Position numbers and translations under genes: made by a program | Source of the DNA: UBA6168 sp039819485 | Lineage (GTDB): Bacteria; Bacteroidota; Bacteroidia; Chitinophagales; Saprospiraceae | Length of the DNA stretch: 64,000 bases | Direction: 5' to 3' | Assembly: GCA_039819485.1 (NCBI GenBank) | Contig: JBCBRY010000013.1 | Coordinates: 1-64,000 of the forward strand | Notes under the pieces: model-generated | The model's database searches: none | What the model saw: the letters and a program-made list of their open reading frames with translations, nothing else | What the model was told of the DNA's origin: nothing | Part shown: in pieces, positions 33,724 through 42,700 of the stretch | How the letters are laid out: every line of letters begins with the position of its first letter | Numbering within the stretch: the stretch's first letter is position 1

Positions 33724-34692
33724 TTAAAATAACAATCCCTTTTCCCTTGCGTCCTGCATCATTTCTGAAGAAGATTTTACCAGTACTGCATTTAGCTCAG
33801 CGTGAGCCCTGATCAGTTTAGCGACCCGCTGGGCATTGGGTGTGTTCTTGGTCAGCCGAATGTAGATGGCCAGGATACGGTCCGGATATTTTTTAGCAAA
33901 ATGTAAATAATGATCCGCATCGTGGGAAGCAGTGTCGCCAAGCATAATGAAAGGCAGGTCGGGGTACATTTCGAGTACATGGCTGATCGCCCGGATCTTG
34001 TGCGAATCGAATAATTTTCTGTTGAAAATAATTTGTCGGCCGTAATCCCGGAGCAGGAGCGGGCCTTTGGGCAGGCGCTGGATCCTCATGAATTCTACCA
34101 GAATGTCATAGATGTTCCATGGGCTGTCGGAGACGTAAAAAAAGGGATTTTCCCTATTCCCATTTTCCCCTTTTGCCAACACGTTCAAAAGGTCGGGCAT
34201 GCCTTCCATCGGCAGCCGCTGGTCGGCGGTTTTAAAAAAAGTATGGTACAGCATCCGCAGCTTCAGCCAGGAGTTCATATCGGTTTGCAGGACGGTGTCG
34301 TCTACATCGCTGAGAATTCCAAAAGAAGCATTTTTTGAGGGGAAGTAAATGTCGGCAATTGCCTGTTCTTTCCGGTTTCGCAATTGTATTGCTGCAGTCA
34401 TCCAGTTTTTTTCTGCACGCTCGTCAGGTGGTTGCCAGGGAGTGTCCAGTTTGAAATAGCCTTCCGGGCCAGTGATGACAGTGTAGTGGCTGTCACCGAC
34501 CTGAATGTCCAGTTCAATACTGGCCATTTCAGCACTGTTGAACCTGCGAAAAGTGTCCAGAAAAATGGCAAGACGGCTGGCCCTTTTTTTCTGGATACCT
34601 TTGTTTTTCACAACCCTTCCAAACATAAAAAGCCGCTCGGAATTCGCATAGCTCCGATAGGGCAGGATCAATAATGGGTCGGAATTAGACAT
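33724..34692 (-). CDS. App1-like phosphatidate phosphatase (DUF2183)
   Basis: App1 proteins are HAD-like phosphatases that remove the phosphate of phosphatidic acid in yeast; bacterial members are little studied. The 322-residue protein carries the D-x-D-x-T/V motif ILSDVDDTVLQTDM near residue 147, YVSDSPWNIYDIL near 205 and IMLGDTASHDADHY near 260, which supply the acidic magnesium ligands. The N-terminal part (about 60-110) is a small beta-sandwich (GPEGYFKLDTPW). The ATG at 34692 is chosen: 15 extra in-frame codons upstream are MITE-like sequence. The start region itself is duplicated at 34810-34833 across the element. Confidence 0.85.
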   Translation of the reverse strand: MSNSDPLLILPYRSYANSERLFMFGRVVKNKGIQKKRASRLAIFLDTFRRFNSAEMASIELDIQVGDSHYTVITGPEGYFKLDTPWQPPDERAEKNWMTAAIQLRNRKEQAIADIYFPSKNASFGILSDVDDTVLQTDMNSWLKLRMLYHTFFKTADQRLPMEGMPDLLNVLAKGENGNRENPFFYVSDSPWNIYDILVEFMRIQRLPKGPLLLRDYGRQIIFNRKLFDSHKIRAISHVLEMYPDLPFIMLGDTASHDADHYLHFAKKYPDRILAIYIRLTKNTPNAQRVAKLIRAHAELNAVLVKSSSEMMQDAREKGLLF

Positions 34693-34699
34693 AAAAGTA
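34676..34699. repeat. 24-bp direct repeat, copy next to the App1-like start codon
   Basis: GGGTCGGAATTAGACATAAA followed by AGTA covers the start codon (CAT at 34690-34692) and first codons of the App1-like gene. An identical 24-bp copy is at 34810-34833, on the other side of a MITE-like element. Confidence 0.95.
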
Positions 34700-34809
34700 A
34701 ATGCTTGGACAAAAATAAAGAGCGCTAAAAATGACACTTTTATTTGGGCAAATGTTTGATTTCCAAGTCTTAAAAATCTTTTTCAGGCAAAGGAAAAGTG
34801 TCATTTTTT
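34700..34809 (+). repeat. MITE-like palindromic element, copy 7, with flanking duplication
   Basis: The 110-bp element runs from AATGCTTGGACAAAAATAAA through AAAATGACACTTTTA (34727-34741) to GAAAAGTGTCATTTTTT. It is bounded on both sides by the 24-bp direct repeat, the expected picture of an insertion that duplicated its target, or of a recombination event. Confidence 0.88.
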
Positions 34810-34833
34810 GGGTCGGAATTAGACATAAAAGTA
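34810..34833. repeat. 24-bp direct repeat, distal copy
   Basis: This is identical to 34676-34699. It contains a second copy of the App1-like start codon and its first four codons, now cut off from the gene by the element. Confidence 0.95.
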
Positions 34834-34911
34834 TTTTGGCAAAAATATTAAAAGACAAAACCATTCAACGCTTTGTACCAAAGTATTGAACCATCTCAAC
34901 CATTCAGCCAC

Positions 34912-36288
34912 CTACCTCACCCATACCGTTTTGATGTTCACAAATTCACGGATTCCAAAATGGGAAAGTTCCCTTCCATAGCCACTGCTTTTGATCCCGC
35001 CAAAAGGCAGGCGCGGGTCGGATTTTACCAGGCCGTTGACAAAACAGCTGCCGGCATTTAGTCTTTCTCTTGCGATGCGTTCGCCGTGTTCGAGGTCCTC
35101 CGTAAAAATGGCAGCCCCCAACCCAAACACGGAATCGTTGGCGATGCGGATGGCCTCATCTTCATCGGCCGCTTTTATGACTGCCGCCGCAGGGCCAAAC
35201 AATTCGTCGTGATAAGCAGGCATGCCCGGTTTTACATTTGTCAAAATGGTTGGCGGATAATAACATCCATCCATGTCCGGCACTTGCCCGCCGAGGATAC
35301 AGTCAGCCCCTTTCTCAATGCTCAGGGTCACCTGTTCGTGGAGTTCGTCCCGCAGGTCCTGTCGCGCCATGGGGCCGATGTCGTTCGATGCGTCCATCGG
35401 GTCACCAAATTTGGCGGCAGCCATTTTTTCTTTAAAAAGTTGCAAAAAATCATCGTAGATGTCCCGCACAACGATGATTCGTTTGGCGCCAATACAGCTT
35501 TGGCCTCCATTGATGAGGCGGCTGTTTTTACAGACTTCGGCAGCGTGTTCCAGGTCGGCATCCGCCAATACGAGATAAGGATCGCTGCCGCCCAGTTCAA
35601 GCACCGTTTTTTTCAAGCAATCTCCAGCGTTCCGGGCAACACTCCGGCCGGCCGGTTCACTGCCCGTGAGGGTCACTGCCTTCACAAATGGCTGGCGGAT
35701 CACTCCCTCCACCATGCGTGCCGAAATGTGCAGGTTGGTGAACACCCCTTTCGGGAAACCAGCGCTTTCGAATATTTCTTCAATGGCCGCCGCACATCCG
35801 GGCACATTGGAAGCATGTTTTAAAATGCCGGCATTGCCCGCCATCAGTGCCGGAGCGGCAAACCGGAACACTTGCCAAAACGGAAAATTCCAGGGCATGA
35901 CCGCCAGCACAATGCCCAGCGGTTGATAACTCACATAGCTTTTGCCGGCGTCTGTCTCCACTTCTTCGTCGGCCAGAAATTGCTCGGCCTTTGCGGCATA
36001 ATACTCGCATACCCAGGCACATTTATCGACCTCCGCACGGGCACTCGCAATTGTTTTTCCCATTTCGATGGTCATCTGCCTGGCAAATGTTTCCCGACGG
36101 CCGCGAAGTATGTGGGCAGCCGCCAGCATCAATTCCCGGCGGTGACCGAACGAGGTGGTTTTCCAGCTTTCCCAGGCAGTGTTTATTTGCCTGAACTTAG
36201 GTTGCAATTCCGACTCCGTCAGCAGTTGATATGATTGTACTTTTTCGCCCGTAGCAGGATTGATGACGGTGGTAGTTTTTGTTGGCAT
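34912..36288 (-). CDS. Aldehyde dehydrogenase, succinate-semialdehyde type
   Basis: This NAD(P)-dependent enzyme oxidises an aldehyde, probably succinate semialdehyde, to the acid in the cytoplasm. The 458-residue length is that of the short GabD/Sad-type subgroup. Motifs are PWNFPFWQVFRFAAPALMAG for cofactor binding, VTLTGSEPAGRSVA, VLELGGSDPYLVLADAD with the general-base Glu, GGQSCIGAKRIIV with the nucleophile Cys, and LPFGGIKSSGYGREL near the C-terminus. It has no operon partner: a convergent AT-rich gene lies beyond its start and MITE-like sequence beyond its end. Confidence 0.9.
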   Translation of the reverse strand: MPTKTTTVINPATGEKVQSYQLLTESELQPKFRQINTAWESWKTTSFGHRRELMLAAAHILRGRRETFARQMTIEMGKTIASARAEVDKCAWVCEYYAAKAEQFLADEEVETDAGKSYVSYQPLGIVLAVMPWNFPFWQVFRFAAPALMAGNAGILKHASNVPGCAAAIEEIFESAGFPKGVFTNLHISARMVEGVIRQPFVKAVTLTGSEPAGRSVARNAGDCLKKTVLELGGSDPYLVLADADLEHAAEVCKNSRLINGGQSCIGAKRIIVVRDIYDDFLQLFKEKMAAAKFGDPMDASNDIGPMARQDLRDELHEQVTLSIEKGADCILGGQVPDMDGCYYPPTILTNVKPGMPAYHDELFGPAAAVIKAADEDEAIRIANDSVFGLGAAIFTEDLEHGERIARERLNAGSCFVNGLVKSDPRLPFGGIKSSGYGRELSHFGIREFVNIKTVWVR

Positions 36289-36314
36289 TTATCAGTTTTT
36301 TTCTTCGAAAAAGA

Positions 36315-36356
36315 GCTTAGCGGCAACACCATTTTAGAACGGTGTTGCCGCTAAGC
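36315..36356. repeat. Small AGCGGTAACA hairpin, copy 3
   Basis: GCTTAGCGGCAACACC at 36315-36330 pairs perfectly with GGTGTTGCCGCTAAGC at 36341-36356. The loop ATTTTAGAAC matches the loop TTTTAGAA of the 13994 copy. It lies upstream of the aldehyde dehydrogenase start. Confidence 0.85.
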
Positions 36357-36474
36357 CGAGCCTTGAGAAGTTGATTTTCGCAATTAACTCACTTTATTTA
36401 TTTTAGCTATCAAATAGCTCACATCATTGCGTTAATATACAAGTTGTATGCTATGAAGAAAAAAAAATTGACAA

Positions 36475-37029
36475 GTGAATAGGATATTTAATTTGAATTT
36501 TACGAATAAAAAATCTGAAATACTTGATTTAATGAACAATAGAATTAGATTACCTGACACTCTAATTCATCTATACAAATACTATGAAATCAGCAGTAAT
36601 TCATTTAAGAGACAATATTTGAAAAAGGAGGACGATTTGATTCTTATTTCTTGCTTTAAAGTTCAATTAGATGAGTACGAAAATTATATTTCAGGACTAA
36701 TTGGTATAGAGGAACTGGAAAGAGAAGTTCAAAAATATCATAATAAAACGGACGAATACCACAAAAGGGGATTTATAAAAATCGGTTACTTTGATTTGGA
36801 TGACATACTTCTAATTTCTTTAAATAGAGAAGATTTTGGAGTGGTTCATATATTAGATGTTGACCCAATTGGTACATCTAAAGATGATAAAATCATTAAC
36901 TTGAGAAAAGACCTGATGAAATTTCTTGACGAATTGAAAGAAGAATTAATTCATCATAATTTGAACCAACAAGGAATCGAATCAAAAAATATTTACAAAA
37001 ATTGGAATGCTGAATATTGGAAAATATAA
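36475..37029 (+). CDS. SMI1/KNR4 (SUKH)-like protein, AT-rich cassette
   Basis: The 184-residue product has the SUKH pattern: an early helix with LPDTLIHLYKYYEISSNSF, a middle strand-turn pair GFIKIGYFDLDDILLISLNR, then DFGVVHILDVDP, and a C-terminal helix FLDELKEELIH. SUKH proteins often act as immunity proteins against nuclease toxins, but no toxin is near and the match is moderate. GTG at 36475 is the likely start; the ATG at 36532 is an alternative. The DNA is much richer in A and T than its neighbours, and GTTGTATGCT (36444-36453) before it is nearly complementary to AGCACACAAC (37044-37053) after it. These point to a recently acquired single-gene cassette. Confidence 0.65.
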   Translation: MNRIFNLNFTNKKSEILDLMNNRIRLPDTLIHLYKYYEISSNSFKRQYLKKEDDLILISCFKVQLDEYENYISGLIGIEELEREVQKYHNKTDEYHKRGFIKIGYFDLDDILLISLNREDFGVVHILDVDPIGTSKDDKIINLRKDLMKFLDELKEELIHHNLNQQGIESKNIYKNWNAEYWKI

Positions 37030-37146
37030 TATAGAAAGAACACAGCACACAACAAAACATAAAATGTTCAGTGCCCTAGACGGGCACACGGAATTCTATG
37101 GCATTTCCAAATAAAACCGGTACGATCAGAAACCTATTTTTTGGAA

Positions 37147-37234
37147 GCGCCAAAAATGACATTTTTCCTTTAAGGGAAATTGACTTTAAAAACTAACATA
37201 GAATTCCACGCAAAAATAAAAAAGTCATTTTTTG
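37147..37234 (+). repeat. MITE-like palindromic element, copy 8 (diverged)
   Basis: AGCGCCAAAAATGACATTTT at the left and AAAATAAAAAAGTCATTTTT at the right keep the inverted ends, but the middle has diverged. It abuts the stop codon of the tamL-like gene. Confidence 0.6.
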
Positions 37235-37238
37235 CCTC

Positions 37239-39548
37239 TCAAAACGGATAGCCAATCGCCACGTTCCAAACGACATTTTCCCGCCGCCAACTTCTGCTGA
37301 GTAGTTCAAGGTCCGAAAACAACCATTGCGTTCCCTCCTCCTGTGTAGGCTTCCGGACGGCGAATGCCCAATCAAACCGAACCACCGCCACATCAAAATC
37401 AATACGGAGACCAAAACCTGTCCCCACTGCAATTTCCTTGTAAAACTGATCCCATTGAAACAGGCCATCCGGCTCCGGCGTGCTTTCGTCAGCATCGCCG
37501 GTGATCAACCAGATATTGCCTGCATCTACGAAGAGCGCCCCTTTTAGATAAGCGAAAATGGGAAAGCGGTATTCGAGGTTCATTTCCAGCTTGATGTCGC
37601 CCGTCTGGTCTACAAAGTTGCTGCCGTCGTTGTCCACTTTCGACTCAAAGCCACCCGGCCCCAGGGTACGAATCCGAAAGGCCCGGATGCTGCTGGCCCC
37701 GCCCACGAAATACTGCTTGGTGTAAGGAAGCACCTCGGCATTGCCGTACGGAAAACCCACTCCGAGCAATAACCGGCTGGCGATCTTGCCTTTGCGGAGC
37801 GGGAAATACTGGCGGAAGTCATGATCGACCTTTATATATTGAGAAAAGGGAATGCCACGGACTTTGGCGGGTTCGCCGTTGGCGGGGTCAGCGTTGACCA
37901 AGTTCAGAAAGTTGCCGGCCGTTTCGATCCCTCCCCGATAAAAAAAATAGCGGTCGCGGTTCTTTTTTATTTGGCTGGAATAAGAAAACGTATAGCTCGT
38001 ACCAAGGATCATCACATCTTCAAAACTGGCGCGCAGGCGCTGGTTTTCTTCCAATAGTTCGTCCAGTTCAGCCGAGGTTTGCAGGAGGTTGATGAAGTTG
38101 ATAAAAACCGGGCTGTACTCGTGGGCCCATTTGGTGGTCCGAAAATTATAGCCCGCAGAAAAATTCAGAGAGTTGACGGTAAAAAAGCCGGAGCGCAACT
38201 GGAAGTCATCGCCAAAAGTAAAGGCCGTGCGCGGCAGCACTTCCCCCCTGACCCGTTTGCGATCGACAAAGGGGGCATAAATCCCTGGCAACTGGAGGCT
38301 GGCATTCAGGTTCACGTTCAGGGAATTAATGGCAGACTCTGAGTTGGCGCCAATGTTATTTTCGATACCCGTAGAGAGGTTCAGGCCAAAGACTTCCGCT
38401 CCGTTAAAGGCATTTCTATGGGAAAAAGAACCACTTACCTCGGTGCCCAAAAAGTTGCCCGACCGGCTGTTCACCTGAAATTCCAGTCCCAGGTCGCGCA
38501 TCAGCCCCGGTGTCAGAACAACGGAGCGGTCGAGATACTGGGTGTCCTGGCGTTCTTTTTTAGCGAAGCGAATATTGGCGAATTTATAGATCCCCAAATT
38601 GAGCAGCCGGTTGATGGTTTGCTGTTGTTCTTTTTTAGAAAAGAGCTGCGTGGAATCCTGGTACACCAGGCGGTTCAAAACCGTGGGTCGCAGCACCGGC
38701 TGCCGTTGTACGATCCGCAGGTTATTGTAGCGGAAGGTATCGAGCCCGATCTCCGGCCGGCCTTTTCTTTCCAATGTATAATCGGGGTAGACCCACGTTT
38801 CATCGAGATAATAGACTTGGTGGAGGCTGCTGTCGCCGTTCTCTTTCAGGCGCAGGTAAATGTCGGCCTGCAATGGGCCGGCGGTCGTGTCCACGAAATA
38901 GAAAAAATTATCTTTTGTGACGTCGTAATAACCGTGGTTGTTGGCCAGTCCGGCGAGGCGGGTGCGTTCGGCATTCAGGTCGGAAAGGCTGTAGGGCATG
39001 TCCTTTTTCAGCAAGGTTTCCCGCTCATTTGCCTTGAGCAGGTGCGTCAGGGGCAAAGTATCCACTGGTCGAAAAATTTCACGGACGACATGTTGCCCCA
39101 GAGAAGTTATGGCATAATCCACGGTCATTTTTCTTCCTTTTGTCACGGTGTCCATTTCGATGCTCGCACCGAAGTACCCATTGTCGTGGAGGTATTTTTC
39201 CATCACCTGCCGGCTACGCTCCACAGTCGTTTCATCATAAATGGCGGGTGGCCTGCCGAGTTTTTTTTGCAGCCATTGACCAAAGCCCTTCTCCTTGTTT
39301 TTTTTATTGACCGAGTTGTAGATGCTGACCTGCCATTTTTGCAAACCTGTTGCTGGGTCGGGCTTGGCAATGTAGGCCAGTTCGGCTTCTACCTGTCCGC
39401 GGTTGTTCACGAGTTTTGGATTGGTAAAACGAAAATTGGCCGCATCCAACAGACGCTCTCCTTCCTTCAACCCCTTGGTCATGGAGCAGGAAGCCAACAG
39501 CAACAGGCTGACGAGACAGGTTATATTCCTAAAAAATTTCAAAGTCAA
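37239..39548 (-). CDS. BamA/TamA-family outer-membrane lipoprotein (TamL type)
   Basis: This Omp85-superfamily protein pairs with TamB to build or lipid-supply the outer membrane. The 769-residue product has a lipoprotein signal with lipobox cysteine C21 (LLLLASC), which is the mark of the Bacteroidota TamL variant. POTRA-type repeats follow at about 40-330 (KYLHDNGYFGASIEMDTVTK, NRLLNLGIYKFANIRF). The C-terminal barrel begins near 360 and carries the lid-loop motif YTKQYFVGGASSIRAFRIRT and the ending RENVVWNVAIGYPF with a terminal aromatic. Its partner tamB lies 223 bp upstream on the same strand, the gap holding a long palindrome. Confidence 0.9.
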   Translation of the reverse strand: MTLKFFRNITCLVSLLLLASCSMTKGLKEGERLLDAANFRFTNPKLVNNRGQVEAELAYIAKPDPATGLQKWQVSIYNSVNKKNKEKGFGQWLQKKLGRPPAIYDETTVERSRQVMEKYLHDNGYFGASIEMDTVTKGRKMTVDYAITSLGQHVVREIFRPVDTLPLTHLLKANERETLLKKDMPYSLSDLNAERTRLAGLANNHGYYDVTKDNFFYFVDTTAGPLQADIYLRLKENGDSSLHQVYYLDETWVYPDYTLERKGRPEIGLDTFRYNNLRIVQRQPVLRPTVLNRLVYQDSTQLFSKKEQQQTINRLLNLGIYKFANIRFAKKERQDTQYLDRSVVLTPGLMRDLGLEFQVNSRSGNFLGTEVSGSFSHRNAFNGAEVFGLNLSTGIENNIGANSESAINSLNVNLNASLQLPGIYAPFVDRKRVRGEVLPRTAFTFGDDFQLRSGFFTVNSLNFSAGYNFRTTKWAHEYSPVFINFINLLQTSAELDELLEENQRLRASFEDVMILGTSYTFSYSSQIKKNRDRYFFYRGGIETAGNFLNLVNADPANGEPAKVRGIPFSQYIKVDHDFRQYFPLRKGKIASRLLLGVGFPYGNAEVLPYTKQYFVGGASSIRAFRIRTLGPGGFESKVDNDGSNFVDQTGDIKLEMNLEYRFPIFAYLKGALFVDAGNIWLITGDADESTPEPDGLFQWDQFYKEIAVGTGFGLRIDFDVAVVRFDWAFAVRKPTQEEGTQWLFSDLELLSRSWRRENVVWNVAIGYPF

Positions 39549-39619
39549 TTTTTGCTTTCACAAGGATGATAAGTAGTTTTAACTGGTTGATAAAAAGTTG
39601 ATAATTTACCATCAAAAAT

Positions 39620-39724
39620 CTCTGTTCAAACTCTGTTTTCTTCTCCGTTTAAACTCTGTGTTATCTTTTAATTTTCTTTAACACAGAGTTTCACAGAGAA
39701 ATGAAACAGCGTTTAGACAGAGAC
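39620..39724. repeat. Long imperfect palindrome between tamB and tamL
   Basis: TCTGTTCAAACTCTGTTTTC ... AAACTCTGTGTTA pairs with TAACACAGAGTTT ... AAACAGCGTTTAGACAGAGA over about 45 bp per arm with several mismatches. The inner 13 bp are perfect. It belongs to the same ACACAGAG family as 24643-24731. Confidence 0.8.
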
Positions 39725-39771
39725 GCATGGCTCATCAACTGGTTATCAGCTTTTTAAAACCTGTTAAAAAT

Positions 39772-42700
39772 TCAATACGATTTCCGGAACATCAGCCCCA
39801 CGCCGGTTTTGTTCGTCGTGCCCAGCAAGGCATTATAGTCACTTTTGTGAAATACCTTGACCAGGTACCGCCCACTATCAGTGAGCTTATATTCCAAAAC
39901 AAAATCACCTGCAATGGCCGAATACCCCCCTTCCTGCAATTCCGATTGCTGGCTGCTCTCCAGGTTAAAATTACCGCCCACCATAATGGTCAGCCGGTCA
40001 TTGAACAGTTTTTTAGAAAGACCGACCTGCAGCTCAGAAACCGTACCCGCATCTTGCCCGGCCGACCTGTAGGACTCAAAGCCAAGCGTCAGGTCGATCC
40101 CTTTGATCAGGCTGCCGGCCAACCGGTTCAATTGGTTGCTGATGAGTGAGCTGACACTTTTCAGGGCCGCATTCTCACCCACGTTCGACAGGCCGGCGCC
40201 CGTCTCTGACTGGAAGAAGCTATTTAAAAAGAGCAGGCCGAAAACCTGTTTGTTCAACTCATTGGGTTCATCCCTCAGTTCGTTCAGTTTACGGATCGCA
40301 AGGTTGTCCACCGCACTCCCTTCATTTTGCGGAAGGTCAATATCGAAAGTAATGGCCGGCTCGGTCAGGTCTCCATCAATGTTCATCAACACTTCCACGT
40401 CGGTACGGCGTTGGGAACTGGCGAGGGTGGCCTCGTCCAGCGTAGCCTCATTGCTGATGAGTTCATAGGTCGTGGCCCGGGTATTGTAGACGGCGGTAAT
40501 GTCGAAACGGGCATCGTATGGATCGCCGGCAAACGAGAGGCTACTCCCCTTGCGAATTTCAAAATCACGCTTGACCAGGCCCTCGTAAGCAAATGAATAT
40601 TGCCCTTCCTCGATGATGTAGGTTCCCGTTATTCCAATATCGCCTGCCGGGTTCATGGTAACGGTGAAGTTGCCACTACCAACGCAGTAGAGTTCATCCC
40701 CCGTCAAGGGATCGATGATGATGTGCAGCCGTGCGGCCGGCGTAACCACCAGGGTCAGGTTCAGGTCGAAACCGAGGCTGTTGCGCCCCACCTGCCGGGT
40801 CAGTGCTTCCAGACTGTCGGGTTCGTAATCGTTTGGGTTGGCAAAAATGACGTAGTCTTCCTGCACCACGACGAGGTCGCTGGCCAGGGGCTCTACGTTG
40901 AGCAGCGAACTGTCCTGGGTAGTGGCATAAACGTCCAGTTTGGGCAATTCTGGTGTTCCGCTGATTTGTACATCAGCCCCCGCAAACAGACGGCCATAGT
41001 ACAACTGGTTGTCTTTGCGATCGGTGTTCAGTATCTTGAGACCGTCTGTCTGTGCCCGCAGGTCGAATGTTATATTTCCAAAATACTCGTGGTTGATGGC
41101 CCCGTTGATGGATGCTTTCCGGCCCTCCGGGTCGTATAATTCAAGCTCACCAAAATCGATCGTTTTCTCTGAAATAGTAATGGTACTTTCATTGGTACGG
41201 TAGCGAGTACCGTTGAGGAGGAGGCGGGTGCTGATGTCGTGTGTTTTTATTTTCCCGTTCATTTCCGGTATTTCAGGTGTGCCTTCCAGGGTAAAATTTC
41301 CGGAAAGATAGCCTTTCGAATGACGAATCAGGTCAGTTAGGAAAGGATCGACAACGACCATGCTCAATTTATCAATATCGGCACTCAGGTCAAATTGGTT
41401 TTGGGAAATATCATATTCGCCTTCCAGCAACATCTGGTTGTCCTTTTTCAATTGCGCAAGAATATCGATCACTTGTCGGCCACTGGGCTGACTGGCCTCA
41501 AGCAGGAAGTCACCGAGCGGTTGTTCATTGAGGGTCAGGTCCTTTACTGTGAGGTTGGCGTTATAGTGCAGATTTTGCCGGGGTTCGATGATGGTGAATG
41601 CGCCGTTGGTATGGCCCGTCAGTTGTAGCAAAGGGTTGTTGAGCAGGGCTGAAATTTCACTCAGGTTAAAATTATCAAATCGCAATTCCAGCGGTGCAAC
41701 ATCATTCTCCGGGGCATCACCGATGCTGTTCACACCAAAGAGTTGTTGGTTTTTTGAAAAAATTAAATCATTGACAAACAAATTTTTAGCAGAAAAATAC
41801 AGGCGGTTTTGTGGATCAACGTTCCATGCTTTCTCATCCAGGATCATTTCATCATTGAATACAATACGATAGTCCTCCAGCGATTTCACGGAATTGGCGC
41901 CCCACCTAAAAACAGATCGCAAAGAATCGTCCAGTACCGCCAGATCGAAGCGGAGGGAATCATCACCAAGGCGCGTATTCAAATCAATAAAAGGCGCATA
42001 GAATGCATTGTTGAAATTAAGCTTCCGCAGGGCTACATCAGAATGCAGTTGCCGACCATCTCCATTTACGTGCAGGACCAAGCTGTCAAGGGTCGAGCTT
42101 TGGTAAACGAGCCGCGGAAATTCCGCCGTCAGTTCCAGCTGCCCGCCGGCACTATCGAATTTCCCCCGTAGGAAAGCCGTCGTATCCAACTCCTCAAAAG
42201 CAGGTAAAAAGACCCTGGCGAGAGCAGTCAGGTCCGTGAACTGAAAATCAAAACCAAAGCGCTGATCGGCCGGACGGGGCTGCTGCGATGATAAAGTATC
42301 GGCGGTCAGGGCCAGCTCCTCTACCGGAAAAAGTTCGTTGACATAATCAACCACCAGATTGCGCAGGTTGCGGAAATTAAATGCCCCCTCGACGCTGGCC
42401 GTCAAAAAATCGGCGTCCAGGCTCAGGGCCCGCTCCCCACCTTGCAGTTGTTTGGCACCGATCACTAATTTTTTATCAGAATAGATATGTTTGTCACTGG
42501 CGAGGTGCAGGTTGGACAAGGTGATTTCCCCCTCAAGATCGTCCAGGTTGCCGCCTCTTGTCCTGGCCTCGATCAAACCGCTGATGCCAAGAGGTTCTGC
42601 ATAAAAATTCAGTTGTTTCAAATTGATGGTATCCAGTTGAATGGTGGCATCCAGCTCGGGCAAACTATCGTTCAGGTCCACTTTGCCAAGCAAATGAAAG

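Noticed and set aside
34693..34737. N-terminal extension of the App1-like protein
   Set aside because: The extra codons are MITE-like sequence, and nearly the same residues appear before the GH43 gene, so they are not part of either protein.
38418..39569. Open frame of 383 codons on the plus strand
   Set aside because: It is antisense to the tamL-like gene, which has clear lipobox, POTRA and barrel features. The antisense product has no family features.
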